From a virus: 64,000 bases of DNA. This document shows, piece by piece, positions 52,658 to 60,794 of this stretch. The notes under the pieces were generated by a model, which searched no databases, was not told the origin of the DNA, and was given only the letters and a program-made list of their open reading frames with translations. The DNA is taken from IMG/VR virus record IMGVR_UViG_3300043399_000633, positions 32,887 through 96,886 of that record. One strand, written 5' to 3'. Position 1 is the first letter of the stretch. The number at the start of each line of letters is the position of its first letter. The position numbers were made by a program, and so were the translations under genes.

Positions 52658-53041
52658 ATGAGTTTCAAGGAATATACAGTCAAAGTTTTTAAGAATGGGG
52701 GCAAAGAATGGTTTCTCAATGGAAAACGTCATCGAGAGGATGGGCCTGCTGTTGAATATGCTGATGGATACAACAAGGAATGGTGGATCAATGGCAAGCG
52801 TCATCGTGAGGATGGGCCTGCCATTGATTATGCTAATGGACACAAGGAATGGTATATCGAAGGAGTTCCCCATCGTGAAGATGGGCCTGCTGTTGAATAT
52901 GCTAATGGCTACAAGGAATGGTATCTCAATGGCAAAAAGTTGACAGAAGAGGAATTCCTTAGTCGCAAGAGAGGGAATTCATGTAGTGGTAAGATCGTTG
53001 AAATCGATGGTGTTCGATATCAACTGAAGGAAGTGGAGTAA
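52658..53041 (+). CDS. MORN/YwqK-like repeat protein, copy 2
   Basis: 127 residues with three to four of the same repeats and the same C-terminal tail. The two genes differ by one repeat, consistent with duplication and repeat slippage. Confidence 0.75.
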   Translation: MSFKEYTVKVFKNGGKEWFLNGKRHREDGPAVEYADGYNKEWWINGKRHREDGPAIDYANGHKEWYIEGVPHREDGPAVEYANGYKEWYLNGKKLTEEEFLSRKRGNSCSGKIVEIDGVRYQLKEVE

Positions 53042-53044
53042 ATC

Positions 53045-53257
53045 ATGAATATTCGCAAGTGGTTCAACCAACGTTTTTGCCGACATGATACAGTTGCCAT
53101 TGTTCGCTGGCATCCTAGTGCCCTGATTCCTGAAAACAAGGATAAGGTGGCATGGGTTGATACGCTTGGAGTGGCTAATCTGCTTCGTTGTGAGAAGTGC
53201 GGCAAGTGGTTGACGCCTTTTCGAATCGAGCATCTTCACGGTGAACGTGAACAATAA
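53045..53257 (+). CDS. Small CxxC zinc-binding protein
   Basis: 70 residues. One CxxC (RCEKCGKW) with an upstream Cys-His (FCRHD) could form a zinc site. Starts 3 bp after the repeat protein. Confidence 0.65.
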   Translation: MNIRKWFNQRFCRHDTVAIVRWHPSALIPENKDKVAWVDTLGVANLLRCEKCGKWLTPFRIEHLHGEREQ

Positions 53258-53268
53258 AGAGTTTGAAA

Positions 53269-53574
53269 ATGGACAAAATTCTAGTAGATAAGAGCGTGTT
53301 AGAGCAGGCGCTGATGGCCTTGACATGGATGTCGGACTGCTATGTTGGCGATGACGATGATTCAGGCGAATGCGCGTCCTGCCACGAACGTAGCTACATG
53401 CCGCATGCGCCAACCTGCAAGAAGCAGAACGCCATCAATACCCTCCAGTCTGTTCTGGCGCAGCAAGTGGCCGATCCCACAGACCCAGGCCACGATGTTG
53501 AGGTGTTGCGCGAACAGGTGAGGCACTTGGAGCGTCGCGTTCGCGAACTGCACGCGCCGTCGAGGCGGCGCTGA
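53269..53574 (+). CDS. Hypothetical protein of GC-rich island
   Basis: 101 residues from ATG 53269. CASCHERSYMPH plus a later Cys may bind zinc; C-terminal helix REQVRHLERRVREL is coiled-coil-like. Codon use is GC-rich compared with all neighbours, suggesting recent transfer from a GC-rich proteobacterial phage. Confidence 0.68.
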   Translation: MDKILVDKSVLEQALMALTWMSDCYVGDDDDSGECASCHERSYMPHAPTCKKQNAINTLQSVLAQQVADPTDPGHDVEVLREQVRHLERRVRELHAPSRRR

Positions 53575-53586
53575 AGGAGAAGAACC

Positions 53587-53838
53587 ATGACTGACCAACC
53601 CGAAGCCTTGCGGCTGGCTGATGCGCTTGGATCGCACTATGCGCACCTTACGGAAGTGCCCAGAATCAATAGAGAAGCCGCAGCCGAACTGCGCCGACTA
53701 CATAAGATGAATCAGGAACTGCTGGATACGTTGAAGCAGATAGCCGCCACAAAAGATTTTGCCAAAAACTTGAGGCTGAATGGTGCCCCGCTGCCACCGG
53801 CATGGTTCGGATGGCCCGTACTACCATCGCCGAAGTAG
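53587..53838 (+). CDS. Hypothetical protein of GC-rich island
   Basis: 83 residues behind GAAGGAGAAGAACC. PEALRLADALGSHYAHL and AAAELRRLHKMNQELL are familiar from small proteins of temperate proteobacterial phages; function unknown. Confidence 0.7.
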   Translation: MTDQPEALRLADALGSHYAHLTEVPRINREAAAELRRLHKMNQELLDTLKQIAATKDFAKNLRLNGAPLPPAWFGWPVLPSPK

Positions 53839-53851
53839 AGGGAGAAGAACA

Positions 53852-54265
53852 ATGAATGAGCGAGAACGCGCCGCGATACAGCAGGCGCTAGAGGTGTTAG
53901 AACAACTGCCTGTGGCTGAAGGTTATGTAGCTGATGTAGACGACGCCATCATCGCCCTCCGTGCCGCGCTGGAGCAGCCTTTAGATGATGTGACATCAAT
54001 CATGCTGGATGTGGTACCCGGCGCCGACGGTGAAGGCGTTGAGGTCTTCGCGAAGACCGTGGATGACGTAGTGCGCAAGCTGACCGAGATGGGTCAGCGC
54101 ATCGAAGAACTTGAATTGGGTCACTCACCCCGCCGTGAATGGCGGTCATTGAGTGAGCCGGATATTGAGGCATGCCTGCGCATACCAGCAGGGAGAGACG
54201 AACTATCTCGACTGGAGTTCGCCCGAGCTGTTGAGGCCAAGCTGAAGGAGAAGAATAATCGATAA
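53852..54265 (+). CDS. Hypothetical protein of GC-rich island
   Basis: 137 residues from ATG 53852 behind GGGAGAAGAACA. Repeats of QQALEVLEQL and AIIALRAALEQP are typical of the same phage gene pool. The C-terminus reads KLKEKNNR, echoing the upstream gene's linker codons. Confidence 0.68.
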   Translation: MNERERAAIQQALEVLEQLPVAEGYVADVDDAIIALRAALEQPLDDVTSIMLDVVPGADGEGVEVFAKTVDDVVRKLTEMGQRIEELELGHSPRREWRSLSEPDIEACLRIPAGRDELSRLEFARAVEAKLKEKNNR

Positions 54266-54282
54266 CTCGATGCACACAAAGG

Positions 54283-54311
54283 TTGACGTTTATTCGGCCT
54301 AGTGCTATACT
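54283..54311 (+). promoter_or_regulatory. Sigma70 early-type promoter
   Basis: TTGACG, TTTATTCGGCCTAGTGC, TATACT. Confidence 0.82.
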
Positions 54312-54345
54312 GTGTTGCTAGTGAGCAGCAACCAGGATCTGAGAA

Positions 54346-54594
54346 ATGTGGAAAGCTAAGTACATCATTCACGCTGAAAAGATTCCCATCGTGTTCCCCG
54401 AAATCATCAGCCATGCCGATATGGTTCGAAACATGAGGTGGAAGGGGGAAGATATCGTCGGAGCAGGATTCGTCTATGTTGATGATGATTCCTATAACTG
54501 CTACGGCGAAAGCGTCAGTCTCCATGTCAAGAGTCGTGGTGTAGAGGATGTAAAGATCCTCAACCGTTATCTCGGCGGTCGGGAGGATATTTAA
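54346..54594 (+). CDS. Hypothetical protein
   Basis: 82 residues. Mixed alpha/beta, no motif. Followed 2 bp later by a small secreted-type protein. Confidence 0.65.
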   Translation: MWKAKYIIHAEKIPIVFPEIISHADMVRNMRWKGEDIVGAGFVYVDDDSYNCYGESVSLHVKSRGVEDVKILNRYLGGREDI

Positions 54595-54596
54595 TC

Positions 54597-54779
54597 ATGA
54601 ATACCATGTTCGTACTAATTCTCTTCGCCCATGTTGGTGTGCTGGGTAACGGCAATTCCAACGCACTGACCGTGGCAGAGTTTACCAGCAAAGAGAGGTG
54701 CGAAGCCGCCGGAGTGGCAGCAAAAAAGCTGGCCACTGGCAGCGTCAAGAGCATTGAGTGGGTCTGTGTAGCCAAATAA
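54597..54779 (+). CDS. Small secreted or membrane-anchored protein
   Basis: 60 residues with a hydrophobic N-terminus (MFVLILFAHVGVLG) that may be a signal peptide, and two Cys in the mature part which could form a disulfide. Confidence 0.6.
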   Translation: MNTMFVLILFAHVGVLGNGNSNALTVAEFTSKERCEAAGVAAKKLATGSVKSIEWVCVAK

Positions 54780-54787
54780 CCAACCAA

Positions 54788-54816
54788 TTGACAAATAATC
54801 CATTCTGTCGTACACT
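54788..54816 (+). promoter_or_regulatory. Sigma70 early-type promoter
   Basis: TTGACA, AATAATCCATTCTGTCG, TACACT. Confidence 0.78.
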
Positions 54817-54845
54817 AACGGCACAGTAGATAAACGTAGCGAAAT

Positions 54846-55100
54846 ATGAAAATTAAGTTTTATTCTGATCCGGGTCATGGTTGGGGTGCAGTCAAGCGCC
54901 AAGTTTTGTTTGACCTGGGTATTGCCGACAAGATTTCTCTGTACAGTTACCAAAAGGGTGACACTGTTTACCTCGAGGAAGACTGTGACCTCGCAGAACT
55001 TGTCCGCGCCCTCAAACTCAAGGGTGAAACCGTCGAATGGGATGAACGGACCACTAACGACTATAGCCCTATTCGAAATTACGCTCGGTTCGTGGCTTGA
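54846..55100 (+). CDS. Hypothetical phage protein
   Basis: 84 residues. MKIKFYSDPGHGWGAVKRQ is a pattern seen in other phage proteins of unknown function. Confidence 0.68.
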   Translation: MKIKFYSDPGHGWGAVKRQVLFDLGIADKISLYSYQKGDTVYLEEDCDLAELVRALKLKGETVEWDERTTNDYSPIRNYARFVA

Positions 55101-55125
55101 CAATAAATCCTCTTGGGTGTATACT
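55097..55125 (+). promoter_or_regulatory. Sigma70 early-type promoter
   Basis: TTGACA, ATAAATCCTCTTGGGTG, TATACT. Confidence 0.88.
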
Positions 55126-55154
55126 GTAGTTACAGTAGATAGAAGGAGCAAAAA

Positions 55155-55598
55155 ATGAGAAAAGGCGAAATGCTAGGCAAGATGATTGTTCTAGTAACCA
55201 ATGCTCATGCTGGTCAATTTGACAAAGGCGGCAATCCTTATATCTTGCACCCACTCAAGGTTATGCACTACCTCAAGACTGACGACGAGGAGTTGATGTG
55301 CATGGCTCTAGGGCACGATGTTATTGAAGACACCAATGTCACTTACAAAGACTTGCGTGATGTTGGCATCAGTGAGCGTGTCATTGCCGGTATCAAGGCA
55401 TTGACTAAGGTTCCTGGTCAGACCTACGAAGAATATAAGGAAGGGGTGTTTGCGAACGAAGATGCTATGCGAGTAAAGATGGCAGACCTCCGACATAACA
55501 CTGACATTCGCCGACTAAAGGGAGTGACCGAAAAAGATATCGCCCGTATGGCAAAGTATCATCAATTTTACATGGAAATCAAGTCTAGACTTGGTTGA
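55155..55598 (+). CDS. HD-domain hydrolase, RelA/SpoT (MESH1)-like
   Basis: 147 residues. Metal ligands: H in NAHAGQFDKGG, HD in ALGHDVIEDT and D in MADLRHNT, the layout of SpoT/MESH1 hydrolase domains, which remove pyrophosphate from (p)ppGpp. No synthetase domain. A phage enzyme could blunt the host stringent response; substrate not proven. Confidence 0.85.
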   Translation: MRKGEMLGKMIVLVTNAHAGQFDKGGNPYILHPLKVMHYLKTDDEELMCMALGHDVIEDTNVTYKDLRDVGISERVIAGIKALTKVPGQTYEEYKEGVFANEDAMRVKMADLRHNTDIRRLKGVTEKDIARMAKYHQFYMEIKSRLG

Positions 55599-55623
55599 CA
55601 ATAAATCCAAATTGTCATATAAT
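55595..55623 (+). promoter_or_regulatory. Sigma70 early-type promoter
   Basis: TTGACA, ATAAATCCAAATTGTCA, TATAAT. Confidence 0.88.
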
Positions 55624-55654
55624 ATCGGTATAGTCTGAAACAACGGAGTGATAA

Positions 55655-56290
55655 ATGGCTCGCTATCAACGTCCCGATCTGAATCTCAATGCTTCCGATG
55701 TGTGGGGTGCCGCTTGCGCAGCCCAACGTATTAACGGTGCTTACCTCAAGACGATTGAGGAAGGTGTGAACACAGAGACCAATCGTCAAATCATTAACAA
55801 TTTCCTTGCTAACACGGACCTCATCACCGAGGCTGATCGTGAGCAAGGTGAAACCATTCGGACGTATTACAAAGGCTTTACTTTCAAGATCCTGCAAGGC
55901 AAGAAACTGAACGAATTTGATAACACCGCAATGGTAATTGCCAATCGTGATGTCATCCAAACCAACTATGACCTTGCAGTGATCGCAAGTCTGCCCAGTT
56001 GCTATGAACGTGCAGCCAAGCGTGACGACGCTAACCGTAAGCTTCAGCATGCCCGCGGCGGCTTTGTAGGTAGCATCGGCTCCAAGGTCAAGATCAACGT
56101 CGAGGTAGTGCGTAGTGTGTTTAGCCAGCAATGGGGTGTCTTTTTTGTCAGTGGTGTGACCCCCGAAGATCAGGCAGTTTTCTTCAGCTATCGTGAGTCG
56201 ATCCCGGTTGGTAAGTTGATTATCGCTCAGGGAACTGTCAAGGCTCATCGTGACAACAACACCCAACTTACCCGTGTGAAGGTAATCTAA
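55655..56290 (+). CDS. Hypothetical protein
   Basis: 211 residues. Helical N-terminal half, beta-rich C-terminal half (VGSIGSKVKINVEVV, VFFVSGVTPEDQAV) suggesting an OB-like domain. Overlaps the next start by 1 bp. Unknown function. Confidence 0.7.
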   Translation: MARYQRPDLNLNASDVWGAACAAQRINGAYLKTIEEGVNTETNRQIINNFLANTDLITEADREQGETIRTYYKGFTFKILQGKKLNEFDNTAMVIANRDVIQTNYDLAVIASLPSCYERAAKRDDANRKLQHARGGFVGSIGSKVKINVEVVRSVFSQQWGVFFVSGVTPEDQAVFFSYRESIPVGKLIIAQGTVKAHRDNNTQLTRVKVI

Positions 56291-56526
56291 TGATCACTGC
56301 AGATACTATACGTCGGTGCGCTTATCTCAGCACTGACCAACTGGAAAATATCCTTCGCAAGAGTTATCCGGAGGATAAAATTCTTCTAAGCACCTTTCTT
56401 GGGATAAACAATAGCGGAGAGTTTACATATGAGTGTATGTATTTCAACGATATCGAAGGTAAATACCAAGTCTGTAAGGTTTTTGTGCACGTTGACAACA
56501 CCAATACTATGATTGCGGATTACTGA
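56290..56526 (+). CDS. Hypothetical protein
   Basis: 78 residues. No motif recognised; ATG shares one base with the preceding stop. Confidence 0.63.
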   Translation: MITADTIRRCAYLSTDQLENILRKSYPEDKILLSTFLGINNSGEFTYECMYFNDIEGKYQVCKVFVHVDNTNTMIADY

Positions 56527-56527
56527 C

Positions 56528-56737
56528 ATGAAACTAAATCTTACGAGTAAACATCATCATTTAATTGCAGACCTGCTTTGGCAGGCTGAATCATTGCAAC
56601 AAGCCCAAACTATTACTAAAAGGTTTGGTGTCGATGGGCATATCGTATTTCATTTGATGATGGCTCATGTTTATGATGAAGTCAATGATACTGATTTGGC
56701 TGAGGAAGTTCTGAATAGGATTAAAAATGGGACTTGA
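56528..56737 (+). CDS. Small helical protein
   Basis: 69 residues from ATG 56528, two helices. Overlaps the next gene by 11 bp. Confidence 0.6.
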   Translation: MKLNLTSKHHHLIADLLWQAESLQQAQTITKRFGVDGHIVFHLMMAHVYDEVNDTDLAEEVLNRIKNGT

Positions 56738-57116
56738 TCAATACGCATATATTGCTAGTAAGGCAGGTGCTGCATATGATGATCCTAGTAGGCAAGAAAT
56801 TGCTTACTGGCGTAAACATCCAAACTTGCAAGGTTGGATGGAACGGCTGTGGTTATCCAAAGTAGGCAACGATACAGACACGTTTGGTATCTATGACGAT
56901 CCCTTCAATGGTGTAGAGTTGGAACTAGTTTGGGAAGATATCAGTAAACTTGAAGCTGATATTAAGTCTGGTGAAATGGCTAAGCTAGGAACTACAGGAT
57001 TTTTCTTCGGTAAACCTAGCGATGATCATTACTACGAGTATGACCTAGAATTTTGTGCTACGGCTAAGTCGGATCTTTTCTTAGGCCGCAAAGTGTTTTA
57101 TAATTCAAGTTGGTGA
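56727..57116 (+). CDS. Conserved hypothetical (MGLDQYAY family)
   Basis: 129 residues. The opening MGLDQYAYI and the WRKHPNLQGWME block are widespread in phages and bacteria, without known function. Confidence 0.75.
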   Translation: MGLDQYAYIASKAGAAYDDPSRQEIAYWRKHPNLQGWMERLWLSKVGNDTDTFGIYDDPFNGVELELVWEDISKLEADIKSGEMAKLGTTGFFFGKPSDDHYYEYDLEFCATAKSDLFLGRKVFYNSSW

Positions 57117-57125
57117 AGGAATAAA

Positions 57126-57302
57126 ATGATGAGTAAATTTTCTGAATGGTTTGGCCGCAATCGCAAACCTATTGGGTATACGATTGGTGTATTGAATCTG
57201 CTAGTCGCAGCCAATTATCTATTTACCGGCAATCCGGGCTTAGCCCTAGTGTGGTTTATATTAAGTATAACTATTCTGTTTGACACCTATGAATTTAAGT
57301 GA
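57126..57302 (+). CDS. Small membrane protein
   Basis: 58 residues with two hydrophobic segments (about 17-34 and 38-54). AAGGAATAAA precedes the ATG. Confidence 0.62.
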   Translation: MMSKFSEWFGRNRKPIGYTIGVLNLLVAANYLFTGNPGLALVWFILSITILFDTYEFK

Positions 57303-57307
57303 TACAA

Positions 57308-57667
57308 ATGAGTGGATATAGTCTAATATTGCAAATTCGCAGGCTTGAAGAAGAATGTGATAAGCTTGGCTTCATGATGTGCCACAGTAAGCACGGACAT
57401 CACCGTGAATTCGGTGATGTAGTCGCAATAAAGCCCAAGGATGCCGGTAGCCTTCCAATCTTTTCACGTGATTCTGAACTTTTTGTAGGCACTATCAATG
57501 AACTTTCAAAATGGCTTGAAGGTGTCAAATGGGCCCGCAATTATGATCGTATGCTGTTCGGCAAGGGCAATGATGCCAAGCGTGAACGCAAAGAACAAGA
57601 TTGGCGTAATAAACAGTTGATCAATATCCTCAAATCAACAGATGTAAACGACAACGAGGATAAATAA
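57308..57667 (+). CDS. Hypothetical protein
   Basis: 119 residues from ATG 57308. CHSKHGHHREFGD may bind metal; C-terminal half is very basic. Unknown. Confidence 0.65.
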   Translation: MSGYSLILQIRRLEEECDKLGFMMCHSKHGHHREFGDVVAIKPKDAGSLPIFSRDSELFVGTINELSKWLEGVKWARNYDRMLFGKGNDAKRERKEQDWRNKQLINILKSTDVNDNEDK

Positions 57668-57669
57668 AG

Positions 57670-57698
57670 TTGACAAAATAATCTTATTCTGCGATAAT
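57670..57698 (+). promoter_or_regulatory. Sigma70 promoter of the ligase gene
   Basis: TTGACA, AAATAATCTTATTCTGC, GATAAT. Confidence 0.82.
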
Positions 57699-57726
57699 AA
57701 AGTTCAATAACTACTGTGAGAAACAT

Positions 57727-59067
57727 ATGGGTGCTAGTTGGATTCGTAAACTAAATGAAAGTGATAGTCGCCTGCATAAGGAAGATGTTGTTCGCCAAGC
57801 CCTCGCGGCTAGTGTTCTAGGTAGCACTAGTGCTCAAATCTTTTTGGGTTTGACAAAAGCTTGTTACAATCCTTACGTTACCTTCAATGTTCGCCAAGTG
57901 CCCGATACTGTCGGCGTAACGGATGCAGAAAACCCATGGCAAGATTTCAATGAATTGTTGACTAAGCTCAGCAAACGCCAACTCACGGGTAACGCCGCAC
58001 GTGATGCTATCGAAGAAATGGCATATCGGTTTACTAGTGAAGAATGGAATACATTCTGTGCCCCTGTGATTAGGCGTGACCTTCGTGCAGGTATCAGTGA
58101 CAAGACCATTAATAAAATCTGTAAGAAAACTGAATACGAGATTCCAATCTTTGGTTGTCAACTTGCAACTAACAGCGAAGGTCGCCCTGAAATGAAGGGC
58201 ATCAAACGACTTGAGCCTAAGCTGGATGGTGTGCGTGTGTTGATGGTAGCGGTTTGGAGTGATGTCACCGAGGTTACTGTCACAAGTTATAGTCGCAACG
58301 GTAAGGTGTTTGAAAACTTTACTCACATCGAAGACCAGATCCGTACTGACTTTCTGAAACTAATTCGCAAAACCAAGATTGCCCAGCAACTTAGCTATGG
58401 CGTTGTGTTTGACGGCGAAGTGATTGGTAATAGTTTTCAGGAGCTGATGCGTCAAGCCCGACGCAAAGAAAATGTCCAAGCAGAGGACAGTGTGTTTAAT
58501 ATTTTTGACATTCTTCCGTTGCACGATTTCCGTCGAGGTCATTGGAATAGTCAACTTAGCAAACGTATTGAAGCACTTGAAGCAATGCGCCCTGTAATTG
58601 ATCACATGCCTAATGTTGAACTATTGCCCCACATTATGGTGGACCTTGACACCGCAGCCGGGCGTGACCAACTAGATCGATATGCTAAGGACCAAGTTAA
58701 CGCTGGATTCGAAGGCATCATGATCAAGGATGTGAACGCTCCTTACGAATGCAAACGCAATACGTTTTGGATGAAGTGGAAGCCCACGATTACTGTTGAC
58801 TTGACTGTGGTTGGTCTTGAAGAAGGCACAGGTCGTAATCAAGGTCGCCTCGGTGCTCTTGTGTGTGAGGGTACCGACGATGGTAAATTCATTCAAGTAA
58901 ATGTTGGTAGTGGTTATAGTGACGAGGATCGTGATAGCTATTGGGCTAATAGCAATCTGATTGTTGGTCGCACTGCTGAAGTACTGTGTGATGTTATCAC
59001 ACAAAATCAAGACGGTAGCTATAGCCTTCGTTTCCCTCGCTTTGTAAGGTTCCGTGATGACAAATAA
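57727..59067 (+). CDS. ATP-dependent DNA ligase
   Basis: 446 residues. Motif I is EPKLDGVRVL with the adenylated Lys near residue 163; motif III/IIIa FDGEVIG and FNIFDILPL; motif IV FEGIMIKD; motif V FWMKWKP. An N-terminal helical domain of about 150 residues precedes the nucleotidyltransferase and OB domains, as in T4 ligase. It seals nicks during phage replication. Own promoter; overlaps the next gene by 11 bp. Confidence 0.93.
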   Translation: MGASWIRKLNESDSRLHKEDVVRQALAASVLGSTSAQIFLGLTKACYNPYVTFNVRQVPDTVGVTDAENPWQDFNELLTKLSKRQLTGNAARDAIEEMAYRFTSEEWNTFCAPVIRRDLRAGISDKTINKICKKTEYEIPIFGCQLATNSEGRPEMKGIKRLEPKLDGVRVLMVAVWSDVTEVTVTSYSRNGKVFENFTHIEDQIRTDFLKLIRKTKIAQQLSYGVVFDGEVIGNSFQELMRQARRKENVQAEDSVFNIFDILPLHDFRRGHWNSQLSKRIEALEAMRPVIDHMPNVELLPHIMVDLDTAAGRDQLDRYAKDQVNAGFEGIMIKDVNAPYECKRNTFWMKWKPTITVDLTVVGLEEGTGRNQGRLGALVCEGTDDGKFIQVNVGSGYSDEDRDSYWANSNLIVGRTAEVLCDVITQNQDGSYSLRFPRFVRFRDDK

Positions 59068-59323
59068 AAGAATTGCTGAGTTGCGAGAACAGGCATTTGA
59101 ATTATGTAAAAAGTATGATGATGACTGTGGCTCGGACTTAGTAAAGACTGATGAAGTATTTCAGAAGTTCGCCGAGTTGATTGTCAAAGAAATGTGCGGA
59201 ATGATGGAGCAGACAGAAGATGATTTATATGCTATGGATCCTAGCGAACGACCAACTGAATACATCGAATGGTTATATTATTGGCGAACAAGATTTGAAC
59301 AACATTTCGGAGTTAAAGAATGA
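59057..59323 (+). CDS. Small protein with HFGVK tail, member 1
   Basis: 88 residues. FAELIVKEMC and terminal EQHFGVKE recur in genes at 59320 and 59672, so this is one of a small tandem family. Unknown function. Confidence 0.65.
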   Translation: MTNKRIAELREQAFELCKKYDDDCGSDLVKTDEVFQKFAELIVKEMCGMMEQTEDDLYAMDPSERPTEYIEWLYYWRTRFEQHFGVKE

Positions 59324-59496
59324 ACGAAGAATATAAACTTACTACAGACGTTGACGTTGATATGAACACTGTCCCAGAACATGCTACAGTGGATGATATT
59401 CGTTATTTTGAGGATAAAGTAAAACGAAATCCTTGGGATAATAAGGCTATACTACAATTAGCTATGATTAAGAAACATTTCGGAGTAAAAGAATGA
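59320..59496 (+). CDS. Small protein with HFGVK tail, member 2
   Basis: 58 residues, acidic, ending KKHFGVKE. 4-bp overlaps on both sides. Confidence 0.62.
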   Translation: MNEEYKLTTDVDVDMNTVPEHATVDDIRYFEDKVKRNPWDNKAILQLAMIKKHFGVKE

Positions 59497-59675
59497 TTTT
59501 GTATTTTATTTTATTTCTTATCTTATGGACAGTTGTTAGTGTTTGGTGGTTCTTCTATAATCTACCAAACAAAAACAAACCTGGTCGTTGGTATCAGTGG
59601 ATATTTGTGCCGCCTGGTCTGGCAATCGCATTTATAGTTGGAAAGGTCATAAAGTTCAGGAGTAAATTAAAATGA
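59493..59675 (+). CDS. Small membrane protein
   Basis: 60 residues, two hydrophobic segments separated by NLPNKNKPGRW. Coupled to both neighbours. Confidence 0.62.
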   Translation: MILYFILFLILWTVVSVWWFFYNLPNKNKPGRWYQWIFVPPGLAIAFIVGKVIKFRSKLK

Positions 59676-59917
59676 ACGAACGAATTAGAGAACTTTGGAC
59701 TAGTGTCTGTCAAAATGAAATGCCTGAATTAGATGAAACTTGTATGACTCTATCAAGACAAAGAAAGTTCGCCGAGTTGATTTTCCAGGAATGTATTCGA
59801 TGCTGTGAGGGTAATAGTGAATACAAAAACCACACTGATACGGAATGGGGAAAGGGTCTTGCTTCTGGTATCGGTTTGTGTAAAGAAGCAATGAAAACAC
59901 ATTTCGGAGTCAAATGA
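59672..59917 (+). CDS. Small protein with HFGVK tail, member 3
   Basis: 81 residues; RKFAELIFQECIRCC and terminal MKTHFGVK match member 1. Confidence 0.65.
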   Translation: MNERIRELWTSVCQNEMPELDETCMTLSRQRKFAELIFQECIRCCEGNSEYKNHTDTEWGKGLASGIGLCKEAMKTHFGVK

Positions 59918-60075
59918 TGAAAACGTTTATTTTACTTGTTGGATGTGTGTTTATGCCGTTCATTTACCTTGGATTCATCTTAGGTGGTGTATATACCCCA
60001 TTAGGATATTTGTATAAAAGTCTTTTTGAACATTACAAATTCACGGAGCCTTTTGGTTATTTTGACAAGAGTTAG
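59914..60075 (+). CDS. Small membrane protein
   Basis: 53 residues with a long hydrophobic N-terminal segment (FILLVGCVFMPFIYLGFIL). A second ATG lies one codon later. Confidence 0.6.
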   Translation: MMKTFILLVGCVFMPFIYLGFILGGVYTPLGYLYKSLFEHYKFTEPFGYFDKS

Positions 60076-60082
60076 ATGTAAT

Positions 60083-60292
60083 ATGAACATCGCAGAAGAA
60101 AATACAGCAAGAGCATTGAAGGATCAACCATTATTTGCTACCCGTCAATGGTGGTGTAAATTAGGAATCCATACTTGGTTGATGTGGGCTACACCAGAAA
60201 TAAACAAAAGAGGTGCCTATACTTTTGTTGAGCAATATCGTTCTTGCGGGTGCTGTGGCAAATTTGAAAGAAAAGTGTTGAGTAGGGATTAA
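60083..60292 (+). CDS. Small hypothetical protein
   Basis: 69 residues from ATG 60083. C-terminal CGCCGKF could be half of a zinc site. Unknown. Confidence 0.62.
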   Translation: MNIAEENTARALKDQPLFATRQWWCKLGIHTWLMWATPEINKRGAYTFVEQYRSCGCCGKFERKVLSRD

Positions 60293-60293
60293 T

Positions 60294-60572
60294 ATGGCAA
60301 GTTTAGCAGAATATTTTGAAAAGAACAGATACAAACCTAAATACTTCATCGGTGATAGAGTACGTGGCTTATGGAACGGAATACCATTCTCAGGTACTGT
60401 GGGCAACGATAGTGTAGTCATCGAATCAGAAGGTCCAAGAATCAGCGTATTCTTGGACTTGCCTATTAAGTATGACGGAAAATTTCATAATCTTATTTTT
60501 GTCAAGCACAAGGACATAAATAAAAATGGAAAATTACTCAATTATGAGTTAGGTAATACTTCTGATGCGTAA
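60294..60572 (+). CDS. Hypothetical protein
   Basis: 92 residues, beta-rich SH3-like pattern (FIGDRVRGLWNGIPFSGTVG). Unknown. Confidence 0.64.
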   Translation: MASLAEYFEKNRYKPKYFIGDRVRGLWNGIPFSGTVGNDSVVIESEGPRISVFLDLPIKYDGKFHNLIFVKHKDINKNGKLLNYELGNTSDA

Positions 60573-60786
60573 TTTAATAGGTAAATCTCACACATTTGAG
60601 GATGGTGATAGTATAACCATTATACAAGTAAAGGTCCGTGACGGTAATGAAAATTGGATAACTTATCACGTTCAACAAGGGCCCGGGGTGCCAAGAAAAT
60701 TAGTCATGCGAGAAGAAGAATTCGTTGACACCTACGGTCATTTGTTTGGTTTACTACCAGATGATAACGTGGAAAGGAAAGAATAA
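60565..60786 (+). CDS. Hypothetical protein
   Basis: 73 residues, small beta protein; overlaps the preceding gene by 8 bp and ends 8 bp before the membrane protein. Confidence 0.62.
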   Translation: MRNLIGKSHTFEDGDSITIIQVKVRDGNENWITYHVQQGPGVPRKLVMREEEFVDTYGHLFGLLPDDNVERKE

Positions 60787-60794
60787 ATATATAC

